DNA of 64,000 nt, taken from the NCBI GenBank assembly GCA_002428325.1, contig DIVR01000026.1, positions 26,589 through 90,588 of the forward strand, written 5' to 3'. Shown piece by piece: positions 25,976 to 35,590 of this stretch. Under the pieces are notes generated by a model that was not told the DNA's origin, ran no database searches, and was given only the letters and a program-made list of their open reading frames with translations. The position numbers were made by a program, and so were the translations under genes. Origin of the DNA: a bacterium UBP4_UBA6127 (GTDB lineage Bacteria; UBP4; UBA4092). Positions within the stretch are counted from its first letter, which is position 1, and each line of letters opens with the position of its first letter.

Positions 25976-27273
25976 TATTTTCTGCCTTTCAAACGGACCC
26001 TTATAGACTGTCCATGAGCCGTTAACTGTTCCACCTCAGCAAAGGTGATCGTGGCTTCTGCCAATTTATCAAAAGCTTTTTCTGTCAGTTCCACCACATT
26101 TGTTTTCTTAATAAATTCATCATAATTGAGTCCGGAGAATATTCTTGCTGTTCCTCCGGTAGGAAGAATATGATTCGTGCCTGCTGTGTAATCTCCAATA
26201 GGTTCGGGAGTCCAGGGACCTACAAAGATAGCTCCTGCACAGGTAACTTTTTCAGAGACTTTCCGAGCCTCCCTCGTCATCACTTCAAGATGTTCCGGGG
26301 CTACCAGATCCGATACTTCCAAAGCTTCCTCAAGAGAAGCGGTCAGAATCGTATATCCCCCATTTTTCAATGACATGGAGGCGGCATCACATCGGGTGAG
26401 TTGATGGACCTTCAGGGTTAATTCAGCTTCTACATCATCTGCAAGTTTAGCTGATGTAGTTACCAGAAATACCCGTTCATTCCCAGTATGTTCGGCCTGG
26501 GAGAGAAGATCGGCAGCCACCCAGGCTGGATTGGCCGTATCATCGGCCAGGACCAGTATTTCACTGGGTCCGGGTATCATTTCAATATCCACCAGACCGA
26601 AAACCTGACGTTTGGCTTCAACTACAAATCGGTTACCTGCTCCGACAATTTTATCCACTTTAGGGATGCGTTTTGTGCCAAAAGCCATCGCTCCGATGGC
26701 TTGAACACCACCGACTTTGTAAATTTCAGTTATCCCCATCAGTCCGGCGCAGGCCAGGATATGAGGATTGATACAGCCATCCGGACCAGGAGGGGTAGCC
26801 ACCACAATCTCAGGAACCCCTGCGACTTTAGCAGGTACCGTACACATCAAAAATGAAGAAGCTAATGGAGCGGCTCCCCCAGGAACATAAACCCCTACCC
26901 GTTTTAAAGGTCTGACTCTTTGGGTCAGCCGGGTTCCATCCGCCCGCTTATACGACCGAGTCTTTCGTGCCTGGAATTGATGATATTCAGTAATATTTTT
27001 TATGGCTGTTTTAGCCACTTTCAGAAATTTCTTATCAACTGTCTTAAGGGAATCTGCAATCTCTTTAGAAGTAACTTTCATTTGGGAAGGCCTAAACTGA
27101 GCTTTATCGAATTGAGCTGTATATCGGATGACTGCTTCATCGCCATTTTGAGCAATATCTTCCAGGATATCCGAGACTCGTTTCTCAGTTTTACGATCCC
27201 TCATTATGTTAGGAGAAAGCATCCTTAACAGAGCTTTTTTATCTTTAGGATTGGAATAATTCAATCGTTTCAT
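25975..27273 (-). CDS. hisD: Histidinol dehydrogenase
   Basis: Catalyses the two NAD-dependent oxidations of histidinol to histidine. The 432 residues match the family length. Clear motifs are YVPGGAAPLASS, GAGNRFVVEAKRQ, the IEMIPGPSEILVLAD block, SQAEH (zinc and catalytic region), APEHLE, and GDYTAGTNHILPT. It lies upstream of hisC with a one-base overlap and 17 nt after the gamma-carbonic anhydrase gene. AAAGGA precedes the ATG. Confidence 0.96.
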   Translation of the reverse strand: MKRLNYSNPKDKKALLRMLSPNIMRDRKTEKRVSDILEDIAQNGDEAVIRYTAQFDKAQFRPSQMKVTSKEIADSLKTVDKKFLKVAKTAIKNITEYHQFQARKTRSYKRADGTRLTQRVRPLKRVGVYVPGGAAPLASSFLMCTVPAKVAGVPEIVVATPPGPDGCINPHILACAGLMGITEIYKVGGVQAIGAMAFGTKRIPKVDKIVGAGNRFVVEAKRQVFGLVDIEMIPGPSEILVLADDTANPAWVAADLLSQAEHTGNERVFLVTTSAKLADDVEAELTLKVHQLTRCDAASMSLKNGGYTILTASLEEALEVSDLVAPEHLEVMTREARKVSEKVTCAGAIFVGPWTPEPIGDYTAGTNHILPTGGTARIFSGLNYDEFIKKTNVVELTEKAFDKLAEATITFAEVEQLTAHGQSIRVRLKGRK

Positions 27274-27290
27274 ACAGAAAATCCTTTCAT

Positions 27291-27797
27291 CTATTTAATC
27301 TGAAGATACTGCCTGGCATATTCGACATATTTCAAAGCAGACTCATGGCCTGAGGGGTCACCCTCCTGAACCGGTCGGATAATTTTACCGGGAACCCCCA
27401 TCACCAGGGACCCCGGGGGAATAATTTTCCCTTCGGGGATAAGGGCCCCAGCAGCAATAATCGAACCTTTTCCTATCCGGGCTCCGGTTAAAATAGTGGC
27501 ATGCATACCAATGAGACAATCATCTTCGACCACACAGCCATGCAGGATGACCCCATGCCCAACAGTTACATAATCTCCAACTAGGCAAGGGTCTTTTTTT
27601 TCCAGATGGATCACTGAACCATCCTGGATATTGGTATAATCACCAATCTCTATACGGGCCAAATCAGCTCTTAATACAGCATTAAACCAGATATTGGCAG
27701 AACGACCAATCCTGACATCTCCAATTAAAACAGCTGTTTCGGCGATAAATGCACTTTTGGATATATTGGGTTTAATCCCCTGGAATGTAATAAGCAT
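27291..27797 (-). CDS. Gamma-carbonic anhydrase family protein (left-handed beta-helix)
   Basis: The 168 residues form hexapeptide repeats (I/V/L-G-x-x-x-x). The three metal-binding histidines of gamma-carbonic anhydrases are in place (H64, H81, H86, in VIHLE and GHGVILHG). This is the YrdA/PaaY/CaiE-like group; many members have weak or unknown activity. It sits between a GT2 gene (42 nt) and hisD (17 nt), probably in one transcript, with no obvious pathway link to either. Confidence 0.88.
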   Translation of the reverse strand: MLITFQGIKPNISKSAFIAETAVLIGDVRIGRSANIWFNAVLRADLARIEIGDYTNIQDGSVIHLEKKDPCLVGDYVTVGHGVILHGCVVEDDCLIGMHATILTGARIGKGSIIAAGALIPEGKIIPPGSLVMGVPGKIIRPVQEGDPSGHESALKYVEYARQYLQIK

Positions 27798-27839
27798 AAT
27801 AATTAATTTTCGCTGATAAGAGGGGGTTTTGGGAAGTTT

Positions 27840-28874
27840 TTAATCTCGAAGGGATTGTTCTTCGGGTAAATGAGAAGCCAATAACCCTCTGATAAACCAG
27901 GCTCCATAAACAAAATGGGTCGCTGCCAGACCTGAAAATATATACCAGCGAAGCTTTATATTATCCCCAAAAGAGAGTTGACCGGAATCAGGATGGCCTG
28001 TCTCATATGGATTAGATAAAAGGGCTGTCCCCAGAGCAATCGCCAGATAGAAAACAATTACTCCCAGATATAGACCAAAGAGTATTGAATGAATCCAATA
28101 GGTTATCCAACCCGTTAAGAGTCCAATCACCCATATCGATGGTAAAAAATAAGAAAGCCGGAAGGAGGTTTCAGGAAACCTCTTCACAAAATGACCTCGA
28201 TGTAATCCATAATTCCAGACTTGCCGGAGATGAGGCTTATACATACGCCGTCGATGGTGATAGACAAAAACTCCCGGATCATACACAATTTTCTTCTTCA
28301 TCCGTATTGTTATTTCCAGGCATAATTTGGTATCTTCACCCGGCCAGAATCCTGTATCAAACCCTCCGATAGCCTCGAAAATATCACGTCTGACTAACAG
28401 ATTGCAGGTAGGATAATCATCTACTTCCCGGCGGGCCTGAGGGATATAACGGAATCGATAAGTCCCCCCGACCAGACAGGAGCTGTAAATCAAGCCACTG
28501 GCCTGGGGACCGATTCCATCCAAGGGAGGTGTAACCGCGGGTCCCCCGACTGCCCCAATCGATTCATCAGACTGGAACACTTCCACCGCTTTTGTCAGCC
28601 AGTCAGTAATGGGATAGGCATCATCATCCAGAAAAGCCAGAATTTCACCAGAAGAATTCTGTACCCCTAAATCCCTTTTATACCCCGGAGAACTCTTTTT
28701 TCCGGTAGGAATTATGGTAACTCCTTCCAGAGGAATACCTTCATACTCATCGGGAAGGACAATGATTTCATAATCGGGATAATTTAACTTTTTACAGTGG
28801 GCTATGGATTCATCCAAATAAGAATTCCAAGGTCCAACGGCAATGATGATGGATGCTTTAGGAGTTTTATTCAT
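27840..28874 (-). CDS. Family 2 glycosyltransferase with C-terminal membrane helices
   Basis: The 344-residue protein has a GT-A domain with the DxD-type metal motif in LAFLDDDAYP (about 94-103) and the acceptor-side WPGEDTKLCLE segment (about 178-188). About three hydrophobic segments (about 240-330) anchor it in the inner membrane. Its ATG overlaps the end of the upstream GT2 gene by 8 nt, so the two are coupled. Sugar and acceptor are unknown; a role in surface polysaccharide or glycolipid assembly fits. Confidence 0.85.
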   Translation of the reverse strand: MNKTPKASIIIAVGPWNSYLDESIAHCKKLNYPDYEIIVLPDEYEGIPLEGVTIIPTGKKSSPGYKRDLGVQNSSGEILAFLDDDAYPITDWLTKAVEVFQSDESIGAVGGPAVTPPLDGIGPQASGLIYSSCLVGGTYRFRYIPQARREVDDYPTCNLLVRRDIFEAIGGFDTGFWPGEDTKLCLEITIRMKKKIVYDPGVFVYHHRRRMYKPHLRQVWNYGLHRGHFVKRFPETSFRLSYFLPSIWVIGLLTGWITYWIHSILFGLYLGVIVFYLAIALGTALLSNPYETGHPDSGQLSFGDNIKLRWYIFSGLAATHFVYGAWFIRGLLASHLPEEQSLRD

Positions 28875-29613
28875 TCGTTCTATCGTAATATTTCAATATT
28901 TTCAATCGATAATAAACCGCCAGGGTTTCTTTCCAGGTATCCCAGATGGCTTTTAATCCAATTCTTCCAAACTTCCAATGATGTTCCAAGACTATGGGAG
29001 ATTCAGCTATTTTATACCCTTTATGGTGCGCTACCACCAGAACTTCCAAGTCAAAGGCATATCGTTTAACACAAATTTTGGGGAAGACATTTTCCAACAC
29101 TTCATATTTAAATAATTTCAACCCTGTCTGAGTATCCCGTAAGGGAAGCCCAAACATCATCTTTACCAGAAAGAAATATCCCGAAGAAATAATTTTTCTG
29201 TCTTTGGGATAATTCAAACGGGAATCCGGATGGCGTTTTGAACCAATCACGACATCCGCCTGATTCTTATCCATAATATCAAAAAGCAGATGGATTTGCC
29301 TGGGATGAAGGTCCAAATCACTATCCAGAAAGACAACATAGTTTCCTGTAGCTTTTTCAAACCCTTTTCGAAGAGCCCAACCTTTTCCCATATTATGAGG
29401 CTGTTTCACAACCATCACATCAGGAAACTCATCTGCAGCCTTTTGTGAGTTTTGATAGGTTCTGTCGGAACTGCCATCATCCACTATAATAATCTCAAAC
29501 TCTTCATGCTCTTCTTCAAAAACGTTGCGGGTTTCAAGAATATTCTCATAGATATGAGCTTCCTCATTATAAGCCGGCATGATTATTGAGATTTTGCCAT
29601 TTATCTTCGACAT
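28867..29613 (-). CDS. Family 2 glycosyltransferase, dolichyl-phosphate glucosyl/mannosyltransferase-like
   Basis: SIIMPAYNEEAH near the N-terminus, IVDDGSSDRT and the metal motif LDSDLDLHP, followed by TQTGLKLFKYEVL, match polyprenyl-phosphate glycosyltransferases (ALG5/DPM1 type), which make lipid-linked donor sugars. There is no C-terminal membrane region. The frame extends upstream to 29694, but ATG 29613 is chosen because GGAAAG stands just before it and the conserved domain begins there (248 residues). A polyprenyl-phosphate sugar made here could feed the GT-C-like proteins in this window; this is inference. Confidence 0.85.
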   Translation of the reverse strand: MSKINGKISIIMPAYNEEAHIYENILETRNVFEEEHEEFEIIIVDDGSSDRTYQNSQKAADEFPDVMVVKQPHNMGKGWALRKGFEKATGNYVVFLDSDLDLHPRQIHLLFDIMDKNQADVVIGSKRHPDSRLNYPKDRKIISSGYFFLVKMMFGLPLRDTQTGLKLFKYEVLENVFPKICVKRYAFDLEVLVVAHHKGYKIAESPIVLEHHWKFGRIGLKAIWDTWKETLAVYYRLKILKYYDRTNE

Positions 29614-29776
29614 GGTTCTTTCCATCAATGTTTTCGGTTTTGCTGTGTATTTTATCCCAAGATAGCTGATTCTTGCTAAAAAAAAGCTTATCATAGAATA
29701 ATGAACCCTTTTTAACCCAAAAAATGAAAAGTAAAATTTGAAAGTTTACAGGCATTCAAGTTAAGATTTCTTCCTT

Positions 29777-30913
29777 ATGAAACAATACAAAATACTCCAT
29801 GTAGAATATCGAGATTACATACATCCCGAAGCTGGGGGCGCAGAAGTGGTCCTTCGGGAAGTTTATCGACGATTAAGCCAACAGGGACACCAGGTTGATT
29901 ATCTGACATCTCTGTATCCTGGAGCCTCACCAGAAGAAATGATGGATGGAGCTCGGATGATACGCACAGGGAATAAGTGGAATTTTAATTGGGCGGCTCC
30001 ACATTTTTATAGAAAACACCTGCAAGACAACCAGTATGACATTATCATTGAAGGGATCGACAAAATACCCTTTTTTTTTCCACTTTATACTAAAACACCA
30101 GTATTACCCCTGGTTCCCCATCTTTTTGGGACCACAGCCTTTAAAGAGGCCCCTTTCCCTGCGGCTGCCTATGTCTGGCTAATGGAACATTTCATCCCCA
30201 GGATTTATCGGAAATGCCCATATTACCTGACATATTCCCTCAGCACTAAAGATGATTTAATAAAAAGAGGGATTACTGAAAATATTATTCATGTCGCCTA
30301 TATTGCTCTCAATCATGACTTATTCAAGCCTGCATCGGAAGGTTCTTCCCGGCATCCCCATTCCCTGGCTTATGTAGGTAGAATTAAGCGTTATAAATTT
30401 ATTGACCATGGAATTCAAGCGGTAGCCCGGCTGAAAAAGGATTACCCTGATATTATTTATCATATTGTGGGCCGAGGGGATAACCTTGAATCACTTAAAC
30501 AACTGACCGCTCAGTTAAATCTTCAGAAGCATGTAAAATTCTGGGGATTCGTTGATGAAGCTACCAAAGTCAAAATCCTGCAGGAATCTCAGATTTTGTT
30601 ATATAACTCGGTGAAAGAGGGCTGGGGTCTGACGGCCATTGAGGCGAATGCCTGCGGGACTCCCGTAATCGCCAGTAACTCTCCCGGACTTCGGGAAGCT
30701 GTCTCGGATGGTAAAACCGGATATTTGATTGAGCATGGCAATCTTGACTTGCTGGAGATGAAAATCAGAGAGATATTTGATTCTCCAGAAGAACAGAAAA
30801 GGCTTCAAGAAGGGTCACTGGAATGGGCACAATCGTTTAACTGGGACAAAACAGCCGGCCGATTTCTGGAATTTATTGAAAAGACTCTGGAAGCAAAAAA
30901 CCAAGAACATTGA
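29777..30913 (+). CDS. Family 4 glycosyltransferase
   Basis: The 378 residues have the two-Rossmann GT-B layout. The N-terminal HPEAGGAEVVLREV (GGAE motif) and the C-terminal EGWGLTAIEANACGTPVIAS with E-x7-E are typical of GT4 retaining enzymes. No membrane segment is visible. It diverges from the minus-strand GT2 genes and ends 39 nt before the convergent flippase-like gene, so it belongs to the same surface-glycan neighbourhood. Confidence 0.88.
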   Translation: MKQYKILHVEYRDYIHPEAGGAEVVLREVYRRLSQQGHQVDYLTSLYPGASPEEMMDGARMIRTGNKWNFNWAAPHFYRKHLQDNQYDIIIEGIDKIPFFFPLYTKTPVLPLVPHLFGTTAFKEAPFPAAAYVWLMEHFIPRIYRKCPYYLTYSLSTKDDLIKRGITENIIHVAYIALNHDLFKPASEGSSRHPHSLAYVGRIKRYKFIDHGIQAVARLKKDYPDIIYHIVGRGDNLESLKQLTAQLNLQKHVKFWGFVDEATKVKILQESQILLYNSVKEGWGLTAIEANACGTPVIASNSPGLREAVSDGKTGYLIEHGNLDLLEMKIREIFDSPEEQKRLQEGSLEWAQSFNWDKTAGRFLEFIEKTLEAKNQEH

Positions 30914-30952
30914 TATATTAAGGTTATAATACGGAGGGACTCTCAGGACGGT

Positions 30953-31963
30953 TTATTTCCTGTCAGTTTCTCCGTCACCATTTTGCATGGACTGAACATC
31001 TTTCCATCGGATGTGCTCTTTTAAAGCGATTCCATACCCTATCAATGCCGGAGGAATCCCGCCGACAACCAGCATCAGCATGGAAAGAGACACAGCCTGC
31101 TCCTGTAAGACCGCATGCGGTATCCCAATCAAGCTGAAAAGGGTTATCAAGGCATAATCTCTTGTTCCTACTCCCAATACCGAAATGGGCATTAATTCAA
31201 TGACAGTTACCAGGGGAATCAAGAATAAGCATTGGACAAAACTGAAGCCTACAATTCCCAAACCCAATGCGAAATAAAAGGTCCTGATTGAACCGGCCAG
31301 CCAACCCAATACACAATAGAATAAACTCAAAGCCATATCCCTTTTGTGCCGGGTCAGCTGTTCAATCCCACTATAAAATTGGTAGAAAAACTCCCGGGGT
31401 TTATCCTGTTTATCTTTGGGTACAATAAGATAAAATACTGGTTTTAAAAGGGTATGGACAAGTCTCTGGTTTAAAATAACCAACATCCCTAAAAACATCA
31501 AAACCACACTAGCCAGGAGAGAAATGAACTGTTTTTCGGTTAAATGCCCAATCAAGATAAAAACACCGATTCCGGCTAAAAAAACCAAGGCTATCATTTC
31601 CAGGAGTCTCTCAACTAAACCCAAGGCAACACAATCAGTCCTGGCCAGACCTGTTTTCTCATGAAGGGTATAGAGCTTGACCACATCCCCTACTTTGCCA
31701 GGGGTTACGGCTCCATAAGGTAGGCCAATCAGATAAACTTTCATGGAATCCCAGAAAGAAATCGGACTCATCAATGAAACAACTTTCTGGAGTTTCATGG
31801 TTTTAAATATCAATTCGAAGGCAGTTAAGAGAAGTCCCAGGAAAATAAAATGATATTGCATTCCTCCCAAGACTCTAAGCATTTCCCTATAATCAATCTT
31901 AAATAACAGGGTCAGAAAGAGAAGCAAGCCGATAACAAAAGAATAATGGATAATCCGTTTCAT
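30953..31963 (-). CDS. Lysylphosphatidylglycerol synthase TM-region (UPF0104/AglD-like) membrane protein
   Basis: The 336 residues contain about eight membrane helices. Motifs such as PGKVGDVVKLY (about 90-100) and VIELMPISVLGVGTRD (about 257-272) match the UPF0104/LPG_synthase_TM family. Members include the flippase half of MprF and AglD-type proteins near glycosyltransferases. No soluble aminoacyl-transfer domain is present. It lies in a minus-strand run after NlpC/P60 and ddl. A lipid or lipid-sugar flipping role is inferred from the family. Confidence 0.82.
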   Translation of the reverse strand: MKRIIHYSFVIGLLLFLTLLFKIDYREMLRVLGGMQYHFIFLGLLLTAFELIFKTMKLQKVVSLMSPISFWDSMKVYLIGLPYGAVTPGKVGDVVKLYTLHEKTGLARTDCVALGLVERLLEMIALVFLAGIGVFILIGHLTEKQFISLLASVVLMFLGMLVILNQRLVHTLLKPVFYLIVPKDKQDKPREFFYQFYSGIEQLTRHKRDMALSLFYCVLGWLAGSIRTFYFALGLGIVGFSFVQCLFLIPLVTVIELMPISVLGVGTRDYALITLFSLIGIPHAVLQEQAVSLSMLMLVVGGIPPALIGYGIALKEHIRWKDVQSMQNGDGETDRK

Positions 31964-32020
31964 ATTAACTCCAATTGAATCAGATTATCATAATATATCT
32001 ATCAGGGTTTGGGAAATGCA

Positions 32021-33064
32021 TTAGATTTTTATCTGCCTGGCTTGATAATGCATAAGAGCTAATTCAACCAGTCGATCAAAGAGTTCTTCCAGGGTCATCC
32101 CCGCCGCTTTAGCTGCCTGAGGATACAAGCTGGTTTCAGTCATGCCCGGAATAGTATTTGTTTCCAGGAGATAGATATCCTCCCCCCTGATAATCATATC
32201 GGTTCGAGACATACTTCCACATCCCAGGATTTGATGGACTTTAACAGCAATCGTTTGGATCCTGGCTGTCTGATCATCCCCAATGGGAGCAGGCGTTATC
32301 TCTTCAGTGGCACCCGGTGTGTATTTGGCCGTGTAATCAAAAAAACGGCTAGTCCTGGGTACGATCATGGTTGGAGGTAACGCTTTAGGAAGTTCACCAG
32401 GTGCCCCGCCCAAAACTGCGCAGGTTACTTCATCCCCCTGGATGAATTCTTCAATCAAACCTTCCACATCATGTTCAATGACATCCTTGATAGCCTCTTG
32501 CAGGCCAGATTCATTCTCAACTTTGAAAGTTGCCACACTGGAACCCATCTGAACAGGTTTTACAAAACAGGGATAGTGGATATTCCGGGTTACTACTTGG
32601 ATAATGGCATTGGTTTTCTCCGGAGTGTCCCATCGGGTGAAGGTTGCCCGCCGGGGGGTTTTAAATCCATAGTATTCATAAATCTCCAATGTTTTGATTT
32701 TATTCATAGACAGGCTGCTGGACAATACATTGGACCCGGTATAAGGGATTCCGGCCATTTCCAACATCCCCTGGATAGTACCATCTTCACCATAGGTTCC
32801 ATGTAAGGCAAGAAAAACCACATCTACTTTATCGGTAGATAACCTATCCAATGCCTGCCCTGGAAGAAGAGTTTCTCCCTGGCTGCCACTGGAATGTCTG
32901 GTGATAGTCCAGTTACCATCCTTTTGAATCACTATTTTTAAAATATTATATTTATTATGACTTAAATGAGCGGCAACAACTTCCCCACTTTTCAGGGAGA
33001 CATCATGTTCAGAACTTCGCCCCCCCATAATAATTGCAACAGTTATTTTTTTAGAACTTGGCAT
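32021..33064 (-). CDS. ddl: D-alanine--D-alanine ligase
   Basis: ATP-grasp enzyme that joins two D-Ala for peptidoglycan precursors. The 347 residues show the N-terminal GGRSSEHDVSLKSG motif, LHGTYGEDGTIQG, YTGSNVLSSSLSMNK, PCFVKPVQMGSS and the late LLETNTIPGMTETSLYP block. The D-Ala-specific pattern fits; a D-Ala-D-lactate type is unlikely. It is 32 nt after the NlpC/P60 gene, suggesting a cell-wall operon. Confidence 0.96.
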   Translation of the reverse strand: MPSSKKITVAIIMGGRSSEHDVSLKSGEVVAAHLSHNKYNILKIVIQKDGNWTITRHSSGSQGETLLPGQALDRLSTDKVDVVFLALHGTYGEDGTIQGMLEMAGIPYTGSNVLSSSLSMNKIKTLEIYEYYGFKTPRRATFTRWDTPEKTNAIIQVVTRNIHYPCFVKPVQMGSSVATFKVENESGLQEAIKDVIEHDVEGLIEEFIQGDEVTCAVLGGAPGELPKALPPTMIVPRTSRFFDYTAKYTPGATEEITPAPIGDDQTARIQTIAVKVHQILGCGSMSRTDMIIRGEDIYLLETNTIPGMTETSLYPQAAKAAGMTLEELFDRLVELALMHYQARQIKI

Positions 33065-33096
33065 GAATTTAATTCCTGTAGGATATAGATTATTTT

Positions 33097-34344
33097 TTAC
33101 TGGGTAACTCTTAAAATACGTTTTGCCAGAACAAATTTGGATACGACTTTTGCATCATAAGATGAATCTTCAGGATCAAAACTAGTGTAGTGAACTCCGG
33201 CATCCTGAGCATGGATAAACCGCTTGTCCCCCGCATAGATGCCTGTATGCCCTATACGGCCCGAAGAACCTGCGAAATAAAGCAAATCTCCCGGTAATAG
33301 ATCATCCGTAAACCCTCTCCACCCAACTATTTCGCCCGCTAAAAATTGTTCATCAGCATCCCGGGATAAGTTAATTCCATAGGACCGATAAAGGGTATTT
33401 ACGAAACCTGAACAATCAATGCCTTTCTGGGTAACTCCACCCCAGACATAGGGGACATTCAATAATTCTTCGGCATTTTTTAACATTTCCATGGCCCATT
33501 GTGGGGCCCTTGTCTCATAAGAAATATAATATTCACTGGGAACCGAGATAGATTCACCTGAAGGAAGAAAGATAAGATTCTTATCATCCAGGGGTAAGTC
33601 AGCACCCATTGGAATCATCAGGGAGGTTGATTCATTTCGGAAGGTTTTTCTAAAGAGGGCCCGTTTCCCAGAACGCCATTTCTGAAATTCATCCAGCCTG
33701 ACATTCTTAACTCCTTTACCATCTACCCAACCCAGGTATCCGGTAGAATGTTGTACCAGATAATACCCGGATGCCGCATCTTTATCCATAAGAAACAGGC
33801 TGTCCCCAAGGATTGATTCAGTCAGATGTTCTCTGGGTGCGGTAGGTTGGCTATAAAAGGAAAGTGAACTCACTGAACAAATTCCAAATCGGGTTTCTCC
33901 CAGTTCAGCCGATGGAAATACAACCACGCGGTCTTCCAGATTCCCCAGTTTCATGGCCTCTATTAGTTTATTGAGATATGATTTTTGTTCAGGATAACTG
34001 ACTCGGCCTTCCAGAATAATCTTTTTCCCTTCTTGATGGCTTTTCACATCAAAACAAATCACCCGTTCATCAAAAACAGATAATGCTTTAATCCGGGAAA
34101 GGTATAAATTCAAATGTTTCGCCTGAGGTTTTCCTTCAGGAGATATTTTCTGGATAAACTCTTTTAATCTTTGTTGTTGAAATTTCTCATGGTTCTGGGG
34201 ATTTTGAGGATGGAAGGTCCCTCGGCGAACTTCGCCATTGATTGAAAGATTTTCAGTATGGGATATATTATTTGTTTGAGCCATGCCCGTTCCAATGATA
34301 AAGACTGCCAGCCAGGCAGCCATCCATTTCTTTCTTGATTTCAT
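33097..34344 (-). CDS. Secreted NlpC/P60 cysteine peptidase with SH3-like domains
   Basis: Start at ATG 34344 gives 415 residues with a signal peptide (MKSRKKWMAAWLAVF..., cut near MAQ); the frame is open to 34446 but that extension ends inside a structured leader and lacks export features. SH3-like modules span about 160-290. The C-terminal NlpC/P60 domain (about 300-410) has the catalytic Cys in DCSGF, His in IGHTGIY and the third residue in FIHA. Such enzymes cut D-gamma-glutamyl-diamino acid bonds in wall peptides. Neighbours ddl and the flippase-like gene follow on the same strand. Confidence 0.9.
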   Translation of the reverse strand: MKSRKKWMAAWLAVFIIGTGMAQTNNISHTENLSINGEVRRGTFHPQNPQNHEKFQQQRLKEFIQKISPEGKPQAKHLNLYLSRIKALSVFDERVICFDVKSHQEGKKIILEGRVSYPEQKSYLNKLIEAMKLGNLEDRVVVFPSAELGETRFGICSVSSLSFYSQPTAPREHLTESILGDSLFLMDKDAASGYYLVQHSTGYLGWVDGKGVKNVRLDEFQKWRSGKRALFRKTFRNESTSLMIPMGADLPLDDKNLIFLPSGESISVPSEYYISYETRAPQWAMEMLKNAEELLNVPYVWGGVTQKGIDCSGFVNTLYRSYGINLSRDADEQFLAGEIVGWRGFTDDLLPGDLLYFAGSSGRIGHTGIYAGDKRFIHAQDAGVHYTSFDPEDSSYDAKVVSKFVLAKRILRVTQ

Positions 34345-34367
34345 ATTAATATTCACCCATAAAAATA

Positions 34368-34473
34368 CTGGACTGGTTTCGTGTTTTGAGTCCCTAGGTG
34401 ACCCAAGCTCCCTTTTTAAAAGGGAAGAGAAATGCCAGTCCAGCAAGGGTCTCTAATTCCAATATAAGACCCT
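34368..34473. repeat. Structured leader region between divergent genes
   Basis: CTGGACTGG (34368-34376) and CCAGTCCAG (34435-34443) are a perfect 9-bp inverted pair 58 nt apart. Between them lies a TCCCTTTT-T-AAAAGGGA dyad. Another 7-bp pair, AGGGTCT/AGACCCT, spans 34446-34473. The nested arrangement would fold in the leader of the minus-strand NlpC/P60 gene. Its role is unknown. Confidence 0.45.
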
Positions 34474-34515
34474 AAGGTATCCCTGTCAATAGAAATTTTA
34501 CTTAACCAGGTTTCA

Positions 34516-34524
34516 TGCTATACT
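34516..34524 (+). promoter_or_regulatory. Extended -10 promoter for the TPR lipid-envelope-type gene at 34559
   Basis: TGCTATACT matches the TG-n-TATAAT extended -10 with one mismatch. It lies 34 nt before ATG 34559, which has an excellent GGGAGG ribosome site 5 nt upstream. Confidence 0.45.
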
Positions 34525-34558
34525 CAAGCCAATGAAGGGCATAGCCCGGGAGGTTTGT

Positions 34559-35512
34559 ATGTTAATGAAAAAAGCACTTTTATTGAGTTCTATTTTATTT
34601 ATCATTCTGGTTTGTCCTGGTTTTGCGATAGATGTCATTCAATTTAAAAGCGGAATGGTCGTTGAAGGAAATATCACTAAAGACGACGGGGTTCAGATTT
34701 TTGTGAACCTTCCTTCCGGTAAAAACATCTCCTATTTTAAAATCCTGATAAGCCAGATTGAGCCGGGTAATATCTATCATAATCGGCTGGCTGACCAATG
34801 GTATGAAAAAAAGGAATATGAAAAAGCCCTGAAGGATTATAACAAGGCTTTAGAAACCCAGCCTCAGGATGAAAAAGCTTTGAGCCGGGTGGCTGAGATT
34901 GAGGATTGGTTCAAATCCCAGAAAGCTGATAAAGAAGCTCAAAAAAGTTCACTGGATGCTGCGTTACTCTATTCCAAGGCCATGGCCAATTATCGGGATG
35001 GTAATTATGCGCTTTCGGCTGAGCAATTAAAGAAGGTCTTGCTCATTAATCCTTCCGATGAAGATGCCCGTGTCTATTTGGATGAGGTCCAGGCCAAGGC
35101 CGAAGCAAAAGAAGCCCGGCAGATTGAAGCTGAAAGGGAACGGCTGGCCCTTACCAAACAGCAACAGGAGTTTACTGATAAATCCTTTCGAGAAAAACAG
35201 GCCAGGGAAGCCCCCATGGTTCCGGGGACACCGCAAGTCACCCCCAATCGGCCGCCGTCAATTCCGGCATCGGACTTCCAAATAGAATTAAAAGGGATTC
35301 GTGGCACAGGTGAAAGCGCTGAGGCGACTTTCCATGTTATTTCAGGGACCCAGGACCGGGATTTGATTATTAAGGAAAGAGAATCAGACCGTGTGGGAGA
35401 CTATCGAATTAAAGTGAATTATATTGAAGAAACTAAAAATGAAGCTGAAATTGAAGTGATTAAGATGGGAGCTTCCCAGGGCCAGCAGATGACCCTGACG
35501 ATTACCCATTAA
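34559..35512 (+). CDS. Secreted TPR protein with N-terminal small beta domain
   Basis: ATG 34559 is chosen over 34532 because GGGAGG stands 5 nt before it and a signal peptide (MLMKKALLLSSILFII..., cut near GFA) follows directly. The 317-residue protein then has a short beta domain (D-V-I-x-F-K-S-G...V-x-G, about 20-65), two or three TPRs (about 70-185), a charged coiled coil (about 185-215), and a C-terminal beta domain (about 240-315). The layout resembles periplasmic scaffold proteins, but no named family was recognised. A bidirectional terminator follows. Confidence 0.7.
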   Translation: MLMKKALLLSSILFIILVCPGFAIDVIQFKSGMVVEGNITKDDGVQIFVNLPSGKNISYFKILISQIEPGNIYHNRLADQWYEKKEYEKALKDYNKALETQPQDEKALSRVAEIEDWFKSQKADKEAQKSSLDAALLYSKAMANYRDGNYALSAEQLKKVLLINPSDEDARVYLDEVQAKAEAKEARQIEAERERLALTKQQQEFTDKSFREKQAREAPMVPGTPQVTPNRPPSIPASDFQIELKGIRGTGESAEATFHVISGTQDRDLIIKERESDRVGDYRIKVNYIEETKNEAEIEVIKMGASQGQQMTLTITH

Positions 35513-35521
35513 AAGCTGGTA

Positions 35522-35566
35522 AAAATAAAGCCCGGTTACATGTTTTGTAACCGGGCTTTTTAGTTT
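35522..35566. terminator. Bidirectional terminator between convergent genes
   Basis: AAAGCCCGGTTACA (35527-35540) and TGTAACCGGGCTTT (35546-35559) form a perfect 14-bp stem with a 5-nt loop. The plus strand continues TTTTTAGTTTTATT, the minus strand TTTATTTTTACC, so both flanking genes are served. Confidence 0.93.
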
Positions 35567-35590
35567 TATTGTTTCACTGGATAATCAGTT

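Noticed and set aside
34345..34446. N-terminal extension of the NlpC/P60 gene
   Set aside because: The extra residues fall on nested inverted repeats in the leader, and a proper signal peptide begins at ATG 34344.
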